From assembly GCA_036320915.1 (NCBI GenBank), contig JAXBDG010000014.1, forward strand, positions 310,001-374,000: DNA of 64,000 nt, read 5' to 3'. This document shows, in pieces, positions 9,473 to 20,821 of this stretch. The notes below the pieces were generated by a model. The model had not been told where the DNA came from and searched no databases. It worked only from the letters and a program-made list of their open reading frames with translations. The position numbers and the translations under genes are program-made. Each line of letters starts with the position of its first letter. Position 1 is the first letter of the stretch. The stretch comes from Linnemannia elongata (Eukaryota > Mortierellomycota > Mortierellomycetes > Mortierellales > Mortierellaceae).

Positions 9473-11325
9473 ATGACACCAACCATCCACAACAATGAAC
9501 AATCGTCTCTGCAAAACGAACAGCAACAGGAACACCAACCACCAAAGGCGAAGGCAATTGAGACATCTCCACCTTCACAAGAACGCGCCTCAGTAGAAGG
9601 CGAGCCTCAACGCTCAGCTCCAGCCGTCGCACAAAGCGCAACAGGCAAGGCAAGAGCAACAACGATACAGGGTCCTTCAATTGCAGTCGCCCTTCCGCTC
9701 CTCACCACCGTCCCCGTCAAGGACCCTCCAGGACACGTTGTGCCATATAAGGTATGTTCATAGTCCAAAGTTGACATGCGAATGGAAAAAAAGTGATTAG
9801 GTCGCGCGTCTTTTGCCATTGTTCAGCTCATTCACGTAATGTAATGAGCAAAAAAAATTAACGTTCATATTCCTTTTACGCGCACTGAAACAACAGAGAT
9901 ATCGCGATTGGAAGGAAAAGAAGACCTACAACGTCGTGCGACCAATCGCAGCAGTAAGTCGGCTCCTGAACGAGAGAATTGAAAGACAACATCGCTTTTC
10001 TTTTGTGAGCCTTTGACCTAATTCATGACTGTATTGCCAACTATATAGGGCGGATATGGATCGGTACTCGAAGTTCAATTGGACGGTAAACCCTACGCTC
10101 TGAAGGTCTGTGACGCCGATGACTGCAAGAAAAAATACAGCGTAAGTCAAAAGGGATGAGTCCAATTGCTTCACGTTTGGCTCCCAGTCGGTCCCAACAA
10201 CGTCTGATTATTCTTGCTTGTCTTTGAATCAGTACGATCGCGAGGCCAAAGCCCTGGGGAGAACAGACAACTGTCACATCATCAAACTACATGCCGCGTT
10301 TCAGGAGCGTGGACATCTATGCCTGGTACTCGAGCTTGCAAACAAGGTACCTTCAAAGTGTCAATGGAATGGACGGTATATGGCATTCCACTACATTTTT
10401 TAACACGCCATGAGCTCCCATTTCGCGACAATAGAGTTTGGAGGATGTTCTACGACAAACAAAACGACTGGCACTCGACGACGCCAAACACTATGCGCGA
10501 GGGATTGCAGCTGGACTTGACTACCTACACCAAAATTCAATCATCCACCGAGATATCAAACCCAACAACATCCTACTATCCGGCGCTGATTCTCGGGAAG
10601 TCAAGCTGGCGGACTTTGGTCTCGCCCTGTGGTTTGGTGCTACAAGAAAAACGATGCTGTAAGTTCCCATCTGTTGGTCTGGACGCGTTTTATAATTTTT
10701 TCTCTAGCGCTTGTCACTAACAATGTTCATCGTATCACCTTGGAAACCATAGGGGAGCATGCGGGACGAACGACTATCTAGCGCCAGAAATGTCAGGATG
10801 TAAACCCTACACCACCCAGGCGGATGTGTATTCATTTGGAGTGACGGTGTACAGGATGGTCACCGGTAGTCTGCCCAAGGGTCGCCTCGCAAAGATGTAA
10901 GTACTTTTCACGCTACAACTCCAAACTAGGATCTACAGCTATCAGTCCGCTTACTCATAACTTTTTTTCTTTTGCGTGATAGACAAGGAAATATGGCAAA
11001 GGCCTTCTTTGAGCAAGTTCTCCACAAGAATCCGGAAGTGCGCTTTGACATTCAGCAAGCAAGTGCTCACGCGTTTCTCCAGGTTGATCGGGGTGGAGAG
11101 GAACAAAGCACAGAAGACCGCATTGGATCTTTGATTGTCAAGCGACCACCAGAAGCAATCCTAGAGGAACGGGAGCAAAAGCGCGTTCGTCAAGATACTC
11201 CACACCCTCCAGCAGAAGATGGGAACAAAAATGCACGAACGGTCGGCCGTGCAAGCACCTTGCCCATTTCCACCACTACAAAGCCCACCTTTTCAAAGGA
11301 AGAGAAACCTGTTCACTCGAATTAA
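9473..11325 (+). CDS. Serine/threonine protein kinase, seven exons
   Basis: Spliced product of 417 aa from exons 9473-9751, 9897-9953, 10049-10141, 10233-10346, 10435-10658, 10753-10896 and 10983-11325; all introns are GT...AG and phases agree. The N-terminal ~93 residues are Gln/Pro/Ser-rich. The kinase domain follows: glycine loop GGYGSV (113-118), ATP-lysine in YALKV (K131), catalytic HRDIKPNN (D221, K223), DFG (D241) and APE within [10 protein letters not shown]. All residues needed for catalysis are present, so it should be active. After subdomain XI there is a short basic tail. The activation-loop and substrate features do not point to one named family, so no symbol is given. AATAAA lies at 11347, just past the stop. 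Confidence 0.93.
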
Positions 11326-12680
11326 ACTTCCTTAACACATTCATTCAATAAACAACCATTCGAACCTTTGTTCTGAACAAAAAGTTATCTGACAAGAACA
11401 AAAAGAGGCCAAATCTGAACTGTTGCGAACAAGGATGATCAGTAATCGATTCCTCTATTTTTTTCTTGACGCGTCGCGCCTAATTTCACAGTCGTCATCA
11501 TGCCTTTTTGCCTTATCTCGTTTGACCATGAGCCGATCACATTCTTTCATTCCAACATCCATGCCAAACGCCCGTTTTTCGAAAATGAAGTAAACGTTTG
11601 AGGTTTTAAGGTGTCCTATTCAGTTCTTTTTTTTTTGTCTCTTTCAGAATGCTCTAGAAAACTGCAGTTACTCAACAAAAGAACCATATAAAACTTCCCT
11701 TTCTGCCCCCAGCTCATCGTAGCGAGAAAGACAGGATGATATCGCCTGACCCGGATAGAGATTTTTATTCATGTTGAAGGCTATTTAAATGGTATGGCAT
11801 ACCTGCATGGGACCAGGCGTGAAAGGATCTGCTATTTCTTCTCGAGATCAGGCGGCGCCAACACAATAGAAGCACGAACGAGCAGGACCTTTTTGCCTCT
11901 TATTGTTCTAGACCTTGGCAAACCCTGTACAATTATCTTCTCTCACTCTCATTTCCTGTCCAGGATCTATCTATCTCATATTCTCCTCCAGCATTCTTAC
12001 CTCAGTCTTACCTCTTCTACGTTACCTGGACAATCGCTCATCGTTCTGCAGTAATAACCTGTAAGGTCTCCCTCAAACAAAACGCGTGTGGAAATCTAAG
12101 CACACGAACAACAAAAAGGGGGGATCTGTCTTGCCTGAGCTCTTCCTTCCTCCTTTTTCTTTTTTGTTGGTGTTTAGTAAAGGCAAGGGAAGGAAGGCCT
12201 AGATTGTTCGTAGACAAGGCAATGAACTCCTCATCAGCCACTTTTCTCTTACGTGACAACGACCAAAAAAGACGTGATCGACGAGAATAAGATCGACGAT
12301 GGCCGCCCATGATTGGCTAAGAGCATAAAACTCATACACACACTCGCACTGTTCCATATACTTTTTAAGCTTATTCCAACCTTGCATGTGCCTAATTCTT
12401 CTTTTTCAAGAAAAAAAAATTGTTGAACAATGCTCCATTGTTTCCGGACCCTGTTGGAGTGAATGGCGCGCATGGGGCATGTAAGGCTGATTTTACAAAT
12501 CGACATACACTCCTCAGGGAGGATAAACGTTTTTTTTTTGTTTATATGTGTTCCTATAGGGAAGGGGCGGGTTGGGGGCGAGACTTTAGTTCGGGTCCAT
12601 TCGGTCCAACAAAATACTTATTTTTCACCATCGGAGCATGCAGCAAAAGAGCAATGGATCGGACGGGGGGGGGGGAAAAG
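11326..12680. other. Spacer between the kinase and transporter genes
   Basis: About 1.35 kb with the kinase 3' UTR, several T-rich and CT-rich stretches and the upstream region of the transporter. The frame running into the transporter is open from 12420, but it has no ATG-like start context before 12756 and encodes low-complexity sequence, so I treat it as untranslated. Confidence 0.6.
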
Positions 12681-12687
12681 TATAAAA
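12681..12687 (+). promoter_or_regulatory. TATA box of the CHR transporter gene
   Basis: TATAAAA lies 75 bases upstream of the ATG at 12756, directly after a run of G. It is the clearest core promoter element in the window. Confidence 0.65.
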
Positions 12688-12755
12688 AGGAGGAGGGTAT
12701 TTCGCCCATTTTTGATCTCCTTTTTCATTTGTTACCCTCTGACAGCAACCCCAAT

Positions 12756-14243
12756 ATGTCAAAGACAGAAGTCAACACCGTCGTCAACTACGACGATAAC
12801 AAGATCTCCGAGAAACATGTCCCCTCCCCCTCATCCTCAGACACAACAACCGTTGACCTCCCCTCCTCACCACCCACAACCACAACCACAACCTCTCCCT
12901 CTGACCCCCTCGACACTCCACCAGCACCCCTAAACGAATTCGAAGACTCGACCGACCTCCCCCAAAACCTCACCCTCTTCCAAATTTTCACCCTCTTCTT
13001 CTTTCGCTTCGGCCTCCACGCCTGGGGAGGCTCCGTAGCCCAAATCGCGCTCCTCAAAACCGAACTCGTCCAAAAGCGTCGTTGGATCACCATCGCCAGA
13101 TTCAACCGCGTCTATGCAGTCTACCAAATGCTCCCCGGTCCCGAAGCTGCCGAGATTTGCATGTTCTTTGGGTGCCTTGTCGGCGGGCGGTGGGGTGGGA
13201 TTGTGGCCGGGTTGGGGTTTATCTTGCCGGGCTTTGTGGCTATGGTCGTCCTGAGTTACTTGTACACAATTGCAGGGCTGGACAATGTGTACTTTAACGC
13301 ATCCTTTAGGGCCCTCCAACCAGTCGTGGCCGCCATGGTTCTCCGTGCAGTCTTTCAAATCGGCCAACACGCTTTCATTTCCAGCAAGACCAAAGCCTTC
13401 AATAAGGTCCTCTTCATTCTCGCCATTCTGGGAGCCCTCCAATCCGCCCTCCGAATCAACTACTTCATCACTCTCGGAGTCTTTGGAATATTTTACAACT
13501 TTTATAGCCGCGGATGGCGCTGGGCTGCTGGAGCCGTCATGTTACTCAACTATACAGGCTACATCCTCTACGTCGTCTTCAAGGGCGTCCCCTCCCCAAC
13601 GGCCCTCGCCCTCGGAATCGCAACCGTCCCCGACATGCCCCACCTCCTCGCCCTGGGCCTCGTCGCCGGCTCCTTATCCTTCGGAGGCGCATACACATCC
13701 ATCCCTTTCATCCAAGCAGAAGCCGTCATCCTCGGTGGGTGGCTCGCAAAACAAACCTTCCTCGACGGCATCGCCCTCGGAAACATCATCCCCGCACCCT
13801 TAGTCATCTTCTCCACCTTCGTGGGCTTCCAGGGCGGACATACCTACGGCGAGGGAAGTCTCGGCTACGCATTCGGAGGTTGTGCCCTAATTACCCTTGG
13901 AATGTTCCTCCCCTGCTTCATATTCACAATCATGGGCCACTCGCTGTTGGAACGGATCTGCAGGAACGAGACCATGGCCTCTTTCTTTGACGGGATCACA
14001 GGTTCCGTCGTCGGGATCATCGCCATCACCGCCTTGGACATCCTGAAAGCATCCGTCGTCCACCTTCCCAAACCGGGCGTAGTCCTGGATGGAGAAGGAT
14101 GGCTATTGTTGGCGGCACAGAATACATTGAGTGCTGTGATCTTTGTGATGGCTTTCATGGTCTTGAATAGTGTTAGGCACCAGTATTTGAGTGTGCTGTT
14201 GATCGTTGTTGCTGCCATCGCCGGTCAGTTCCTGTTCGTTTAG
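12756..14243 (+). CDS. CHR-family transporter (chromate transporter-like), two-domain long form
   Basis: Single exon, 495 aa from ATG 12756 (in context CCAATATGTC, downstream of a TATA box). Residues 1-67 are a Ser/Thr/Pro-rich cytosolic tail. The rest is strongly hydrophobic, with two homologous CHR domains. The N-terminal one begins FFFRFGLHAWGGSVAQIA and has the MLPGPEA loop (PGP 127-129). The C-terminal one has LSFGGAYTSIPFIQ and GNIIPAPLVIF. The duplicated GG...P...E and PGP/PAP motifs are typical of bacterial ChrA and fungal long-chain CHR proteins, which act as anion (chromate/sulfate-like) transporters with about 10-12 membrane helices. Transport of chromate by this protein is not shown; efflux and uptake have both been reported for fungal homologues. 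Codon use is C-rich in the third position, suggesting good expression. Confidence 0.93.
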   Translation: MSKTEVNTVVNYDDNKISEKHVPSPSSSDTTTVDLPSSPPTTTTTTSPSDPLDTPPAPLNEFEDSTDLPQNLTLFQIFTLFFFRFGLHAWGGSVAQIALLKTELVQKRRWITIARFNRVYAVYQMLPGPEAAEICMFFGCLVGGRWGGIVAGLGFILPGFVAMVVLSYLYTIAGLDNVYFNASFRALQPVVAAMVLRAVFQIGQHAFISSKTKAFNKVLFILAILGALQSALRINYFITLGVFGIFYNFYSRGWRWAAGAVMLLNYTGYILYVVFKGVPSPTALALGIATVPDMPHLLALGLVAGSLSFGGAYTSIPFIQAEAVILGGWLAKQTFLDGIALGNIIPAPLVIFSTFVGFQGGHTYGEGSLGYAFGGCALITLGMFLPCFIFTIMGHSLLERICRNETMASFFDGITGSVVGIIAITALDILKASVVHLPKPGVVLDGEGWLLLAAQNTLSAVIFVMAFMVLNSVRHQYLSVLLIVVAAIAGQFLFV

Positions 14244-14862
14244 AACACACACACACACCCCACCCAATCTCATCGTATCCCTCTTTCTTTCTTTTTTTTT
14301 TTTTTTTACTTGTTCTTTCTCTTTTTTCTTTTTTTTTTCAGCCCATTCCATTTGCTGTATATCATTTTTTTTTCTTACCTACACATACATATAATCAACA
14401 ATAATAAACAAAAGAGTTCAGATCACCTCCTCCCTGTTCAAGGTTCTCGATGATGCCGATGATGAATGGAACTTCTCTTGCTGTTGGTTCTAGACCAAAA
14501 AAGTGTCCACAAAACTCTGTCAACGCACATGCGATTTTTTTCTTCTGCTTTGTTCTAGGCCCTTGTCAAAAGATAATTTCACTTTGACTTTTCCCCCCCC
14601 CCTTCTTCGATCCCGGGCCTAGGCTCACGCAAAAAAACTCAATCACGACAAAAGATAATGACGCCACCAAATTTTACAACTCTTCATCAAAAAAAATGGT
14701 GCAAATAGACGATCTCCTTCAGAGTACCATACAATCACAGTCAACCTCATACGGCTTTTCCCGTTTCAGAAAACGCGTCCGTTCATTTTTATGAACAGAG
14801 ATGATAGAAAGGTCATTTCAAACTGAAAAAAGAAGAAAAAAAGAAAAAAGTAAAAAAAGAAG

Positions 14863-14900
<38 letters not shown>

Positions 14901-14933
14901 ACAGGTCGTCAGGAATGCAACAAGGAATACTAT
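14244..14933. other. Convergent 3' spacer with T-, C- and A-tracts
   Basis: Lies between the stops of the CHR gene (+) and the FN3 gene (-). It contains (AC)n just after the CHR stop, several T runs (14289-14340), a C run near 14592 and a long A-rich block (14821-14898) that is T-rich on the strand of the FN3 gene. No coding sequence seen. Confidence 0.65.
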
Positions 14934-17900
14934 CTAGAGGCCGCCATGCGACTTGTCCTTGTCCTGTTGCTGTTGCTGCTCCTCTGTGGCAGTAGCAGTC
15001 GATCGGTCGTCAAATCCTCCAGTAGGCATGGTCCACCCAAACGGATTGAACTGCAGACCATATCCAAACACATCCGCCTCAGATCCTCCAGTAGCAGCAT
15101 TGTTCGTGGATCCAAGCGCTGAGCCGCTGGTGGACTGTTGGAGTGTTCGCGAGCCTTGGCCGAACCCATGTCCGTATCCTTGACTTTGACCCTGGTTGTG
15201 AATATGTTGGCCATATCCAAGTCCTGGTGCCGCAGATGACGCCTTAGGAGCTCCAGTGTTATCCGCAGCAGACGACGTCGACAAGGGGTGCTTCAATGAC
15301 GACAAGAACCCAGCAGACGACAACGACGAAGGTGTCTCGTATCCACGGTGGCCACGGTGGCTGAAGTACTGGTCCGCAAATGCATGTGCATCGACTGACA
15401 AGGGAGTACCCATATCCAGCGACGATCCAGATGATCCTGTAGGACTGGGAAGAATGCCGCTCTCCATCGAAACACCTCCATAACCTGATCCTGTCCCAGG
15501 TCCGCCCCAGAAACCGCGGTCAGCGGGCAGAGTCTTGCGAGGTCCGAAAGCCGACGACGCATTGCTCTGTGAGAACGAGGTCGCTCCATGGGGGGAGGTT
15601 GGGGAAGATGTGTCCGAAATATTCAGCGAGCTGGAACTACCCTCTGCCTGGCTATTCATCCTGCCCATAGAACCTGGTCTGCCAATGACACGATGATCCC
15701 AATGTTGGAAGGGTGCGTGAGTAGCAGTAGTTGGTGACGACAGAGGCGAGGAAGTTCCGGGAGTCGAGATCGATCGAAGGTGGGAAGGCAGAATTTTGGC
15801 CTGAGTGCCCAGCGAGGAATGGCTTCCAACTGTCCGAAGATGATGGCGAAGGTCCAAGGAATCAGGCGACTCGAACATCGACTTGATCACATTCTGTTCG
15901 TTCATCTGATGGTCGTTCAGGCTGCTGCTACCCTCATATCCAAGAGAGTCAGTCGAGGTCGAAGGAGGTCCGAAAAAGTTGTGATAATTGAACGTAGGGC
16001 TAGAAGTCGCATTCGTAGATCCCTTGGGGTCCAGATCTACTAATGGCGAGCGGCTGCTTGCTCCAACTGGTGCAGCAATGGGTCCAGTTACATTCTTGAG
16101 AGCGCTGGATCCGGCTGCGCCCCAAGGAGATGGAGCATGTGAGATGGGAGGCGAAAGTGAAGATCCAATTCCCTGAAAGCGAGTGCGAGGGCTCATGCCA
16201 TGAGTCTGTGGCTTCTGAGGGCCATTGTGCAGTGTCGACTGCCTGTTCTGCTGGTACTGCTGATACGGTTGGTTGTTGGCGTTGGGATCCTGTTGGGACT
16301 GGTAGGCATGAGTCGAAAAGGCAAACGGCGGATCAAACAACGGCGATTGGAATCCATTGAAGGACGAAATGGAGGATGTCCTTGAACGTGTTCCTTGACG
16401 CAGGTCGGACGACTCTTCGCCAAAAACATTTGTTCCTGCTCCTGGTACTGTTGTTGCAGAGGCTGACGATGGAGATGATCCCGAACCCTCGTCAGCCAAA
16501 AGATACTCAGACGACATGATGGAAGAGGACCTTGGGCGCGCTCCCCATCCTGACTTGAGACGCTGTTGCGTCTTGGGCGGTCCTACAATGGCTTGGCTGT
16601 TGATCATCGAGGGTGATCCAGAAGTACCAATTGCACCTTGAAGTCCGGCTTCCTTGCCATCCCGTCCATATCCTGAAAGAACACCATCCATCATCAAAGC
16701 CGAGCCAGAATCCAAGGGCGAAGAATCCCTGCGGGTCAGTCCAGGTGGTGGGCCGGTTATCTTACGCACGGGTGAAGGTCTCACATCAGGCAGGGCCGGA
16801 TCGTCCTGAAACAATCCGTTCAAGATCTTGGTGCCGGGGCTCTGGTTCCATCCAGCATTCATCCAGCTCGATCCATGGTCTTGATGTTGGAGTTCTGGAA
16901 GAGGAGAGGCAGCGGCTGTATGGCTTTCAGCAGGCGAGACCCGAGAGTTGGCCTTTCGGAGCTCTGCTTGGGCTTTGCGGTGGTCACGAGCGGTGCGGAC
17001 CTTGGTGACGCTCTTAGTCGCCTCTGCCAGACGTTCCTGCAATTGCTGGTTCTCCTGTTTGTACTGAGCAACTTCCTCGGCAAGAAGAGCACACTTGACA
17101 TCCAAATCTTTGCTCTTTTGCTCCCAAACGAGATGCTCTTTGGGCGACTGAAGCGATGCTTGGAGTTGCGAAAGTTCCGTCTCCTTGGCCTCGATGGTGC
17201 TGCAGAGTGTTTTTTGGGACGCCTGCAATGCCTTAAGAGACGACTCGGTCGCTGCCACTTCATCCTGTCGCTTCTTGAGGTTGGCCTCGAGCTCGAGCCG
17301 TTGCTGCCGGTGAGACTCCTTCTCCGCCTTAAGTTTCTCCTCGCTCTGTTTGAGTGTCTGCTGCAAACTCTCAACCTTCCTCTGCTTTGCTTCGAGTTGT
17401 CCAGCTATCCTCTGGCGCCTATCGACTTCCATTCGATGCTCCTTCTCGACCTTGCTCTTGATGACCTCGGCCTCCCGAAGACTATCCTGGAGCTCCTTAA
17501 GCTTGGCCTTGGCCTGCTGACGGGGCTCATCCTCCTGTTTTTGTTGTTCCCGAAGCGCAGCAATCTCGCTCTTGAGGTTTTCCTCCTGTTGCTTATACTG
17601 CTTTTCGAGATTGCAGAACTGTTGGTTCAGCAAGGAATGAGAAGCCTCCTTTTCCTCCAGCTCGATCCTCAGCGCAGCAATCTGTTCATCCGTCACAACC
17701 GCTGCCGTCGGAACAGGTGCTACTGGCTCCGCAGACGCAGTGGTATGGACGGTGGCGTTAGAGGGACTTGTCGGGGTGTTGTTATTGTTGATGTTGACCG
17801 AGGCAGCTGCGGCCACTGACGAACCCAGGCTAGAGGCTGACGTATTCCCGTTGCTGAAGAGGCTGCCTGGATCTTGAGCTGGCGCAGTCGTCTCGGACTT

Positions 17901-19563
17901 TTGCATACTCGCACTGTCTTCCTGATAAGCTGTTGAATTTTCTACATCCTGAATCTTGGTCGTGTGCTGCGGATCCTTGCTCTCCTCGATAGATTTCTTT
18001 GCCAGTTCACTTTCCCGTCGAGCGTTCTCTACTGTAAAAGGCGGAATGATGAAAAAGGGGATATACAAAGGGGAGGGAAGGGAGGAGAGATAGAAAGGGG
18101 GGAAAGCAAGGAATTAAATGTTAGAGAAAAACGCTCGTGCAATCCTGTCTTGTTTTGTATTGTTTTGTATTTTCTCCTTGCAAGCCATGGTGGAACGCTA
18201 TCTCTAGCCCTTGCCCTCAAGAAAAATGAAACTTACCAGAGCTAAGCTCAAGTTCTACAGGGACAGACGCCAGTGTCCGGACGACGACATAGTCGCTAGG
18301 GGTTTTCCAGTTACGGGTAGTAATAGCCCAGAGTCGGATCCGATAGGTGTTGTCTGGGTAAAGCCCCTGGATTACGACGCTGGTCTCCTGCTTTCCACTC
18401 TCGCCAATCAATAAGCCATCGATTTCAATCAAGTGTTTCGAGATGGTTGCCTGGGAAGAGCATTGCCAGTTGAGAGTGATACTCCTGTCCTTAACTTCCT
18501 TGAGGGTAACGAGTGACGGTGCTGGTAGCGTAATTCCGAAAAAGTCCCGAAGATCGTCTGTTGAGGCATGTAGGTATCCAAAGAGATCGTATAGGAGCCA
18601 AAGCACACCAAAAGCTGAACAAAAGGCTGCAAGCGGCGCCAGAAAGACGATCGAGGGAACCGTCGGTGGGTTCAGGGCAGCAATGAGGGTTTGCCGTTCT
18701 AAATATGGCTTGAGCATGTACATGGTCATGGCGAGGATGACACCCTTGAGATTGAGTCCGTGGATCAGACTGACCATGAGGCCAAAGGCGACTCCTGTAG
18801 CAAAGGGCGACGTGAAACTGAAGGGGACGGTGTAGAAGACAAAGGCGTTGGCGAGGCACATGGCTCCGATGGAGATGAGGACGATAGGCCCGCCGATGAA
18901 GAAAATGCGAAAGACCAGGGCAAGGATAAAGTAAAAGAGAAAGAACCACTCGATAGGCAACTGCAGCAGAATGTCGAGGAGGATGGTCAGAGACCAAAAC
19001 AAGATGCAGGCAGCCGCGCGGTGCCTATAAAGTAAATAGAACATATGTTACGAGGAAACAGTGTTAGTCATGTCAGACAGTTAGGTTTGTGTCTGCAACC
19101 GTGGAACCTTCGGCTCTGAACGAGAGAAAGGGCCAACCCGACATAACAACAACGACAGTAACAAAAACAATAAGCATTTTAGATCCAAAAATGTTGAGCA
19201 GGTCCACATTTGGTTATTGTTGATTTTACAGTTTATCCTGTCTATCCGTTTGCTTCTGCAAAATGCTTACCGAGAGAGAAGTTGGAAGGTCCTGTCAGCA
19301 ATATCATAGTGGCCAATGTACTTTTTCGGCTTGGGTATCGTCGCATGAACTGGCGTCCGCTGGAACCCAGACAAGGTCGACGCTGAAGCCGCTGATGATG
19401 ATGATGATGCTTTGTTGTTGTTGTATGGGGAAGAAGTGGAAGCGGAGGTGGTGGAAGAAGAGTTGGTTGATCCCAAAGAGTCGTACGCTCCTCGCTTGTT
19501 ATTGTTGTTGTGGTGGTTACTGTGGTTATTGCCGTTGCTGGAGGAAGAAGCATGGGCTGACAT
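14934..19563 (-). CDS. Membrane protein with fibronectin type III domain, long coiled coil and disordered tail
   Basis: Three exons (19563-19271, 19024-18237, 18031-14934) join in phase to 1392 aa. Residues 1-97 are Ser/Asn-rich. Residues 102-244 contain several hydrophobic helices (LFWSLTILLDILLQLP, FIGGPIVLISIGAM, VFLAPLAAFCSAFGVLWLL). Residues 266-353 are a fibronectin type III domain (SLVTLKEVKDRSITLNW, GLYPDNTYRIRLWAITT). About 474-725 is a continuous coiled coil rich in Glu, Lys and Gln. The remainder is Ser/Gly/Pro-rich and ends in a short poly-Gln run. Proteins with N-terminal helices, one FN3 and a coiled coil occur across fungi as uncharacterised proteins. With the helices anchored in a membrane, the FN3 and coiled coil probably face the same side, suggesting a scaffold or tether; this is inference. 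Confidence 0.88.
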
Positions 19564-19937
19564 GGCTGCGGACGACGACTTTGACTTATCAAGAGACGAC
19601 GGCAGACACAGACGGGGCTGAGCTTGTGTTAATATTGTTGCTTTTGTTGCTTAGGAGAGTTAATGAAGATGTACAATTGAGGGTGGGGGAAGAGGAAGCA
19701 GCGAATGAAAAAGTTGACACTCCTTCGGGAGCATGGTCAACCGGGGGAGAGGCAAAGTGAAGAAGGGAGGAAGGGATGCAAGGGAGAATAGAAGAAAATA
19801 AGAAGAAAGCGATTAGAGTAGGCTGATCAGTTGCTGTGGGGGATGGGAGGAGAAGGAAGGAAGGAAGAAAGAAGAGGGAAGTGAATGTAAATATGGGGGA
19901 GAAAGAAATAAAGTGGTGGCAAAGAAGAAAAAAAAGG

Positions 19938-19969
<32 letters not shown>

Positions 19970-20821
19970 GAAAAGGGAAAAGGGAAAAGAAAAAGATGTG
20001 TGTCCCTGGAAACACATGCAACGGAAAATAAAGAAAAGGAGTGTGGAAGAGTGATCCGAGTCAAAGTGTGTGTTTGTGATCTGCGGTGGCGTGAGAGAGA
20101 GAAAGAAGTGGATGGGCATGCAACGAATAAGAAGAGAAGGCCGAGTGGGTGAGGATAGTGATGCAAAAAGAGAGTGCAAACTTCAAGGTGTTCCGTTGGG
20201 AGGAAGAGAGGCGGAGGGTGAAGAAGGGGTAGTGGTAGTGTGAGTGTGTTGGCACGGTAAGTCTGTGGTGTGGTGTGGTAATCACTTGCTGTTGTTGTTG
20301 TTGAACAAACAAAGCTAAAAAAAAAAAAAAAAAAAAAAAAAAGATCGAGTTCGTACTTTTTTTCTTTCTTAGTGGTTGTGTGCAAAGGAAGGAAGGAGTG
20401 TCCCGATTGACTCGCTTGTAATGGGGATCCACAATGGGAGAGAAATGGATGGGTAAAGAGGCAAGAAAGGAGAAAAGAAGAAAAGAAAAAAGACAATGAA
20501 GGAGGCACTGCTAAGGAGAAGAATAAAAACAAGAGACGAGCAACAACAGACGCAATGTGAACTGAGCAAAAGAGTCATTCCCGTCTCTCCCCTCCGTCTC
20601 TCCGTCTCCCGCAGGAGGCAGGCTGAACTCAACGAACAAAACTCAGCTCAGTCCCTCTCACTCTCTCTCTCTCATTTCTCACTTTTTGCTCTAGTTTTCA
20701 CAGGCCGATCTCACATCCCTGGCATTTTGAAAAGGGTCCAACAAATTGGCTTTATTTCCTACAGGATGAGGAAGTAACGAACGGCGATCACTAAAAGTTA
20801 AAAGTTACCCAATCCAAGACC
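19564..20821. other. Spacer of long purine/pyrimidine tracts
   Basis: About 1.26 kb upstream of the FN3 gene and downstream of the carotenoid oxygenase gene. It is nearly pure purine on the + strand over long distances and has A-tracts at about 19936-19966 and 20317-20342. Long frames across it translate to Phe/Ser-only sequence and are not genes. Confidence 0.7.

Noticed and set aside
12420..12755. N-terminal extension of the CHR transporter by 112 codons
   Set aside because: The frame is open but begins without an ATG, spans the TATA box at 12681 and encodes low-complexity sequence; ATG 12756 is preferred.
16875..17819. Long open frame (314 codons) on the + strand opposite the coiled-coil exon
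   Set aside because: Leu-rich translation is the antisense shadow of Glu/Lys/Gln codons in the real coiled coil; no splice or family support.
19589..20532. Phe/Ser-rich minus-strand frames in the FN3 gene upstream region
   Set aside because: Open only because of polypyrimidine composition; no domain-like sequence.
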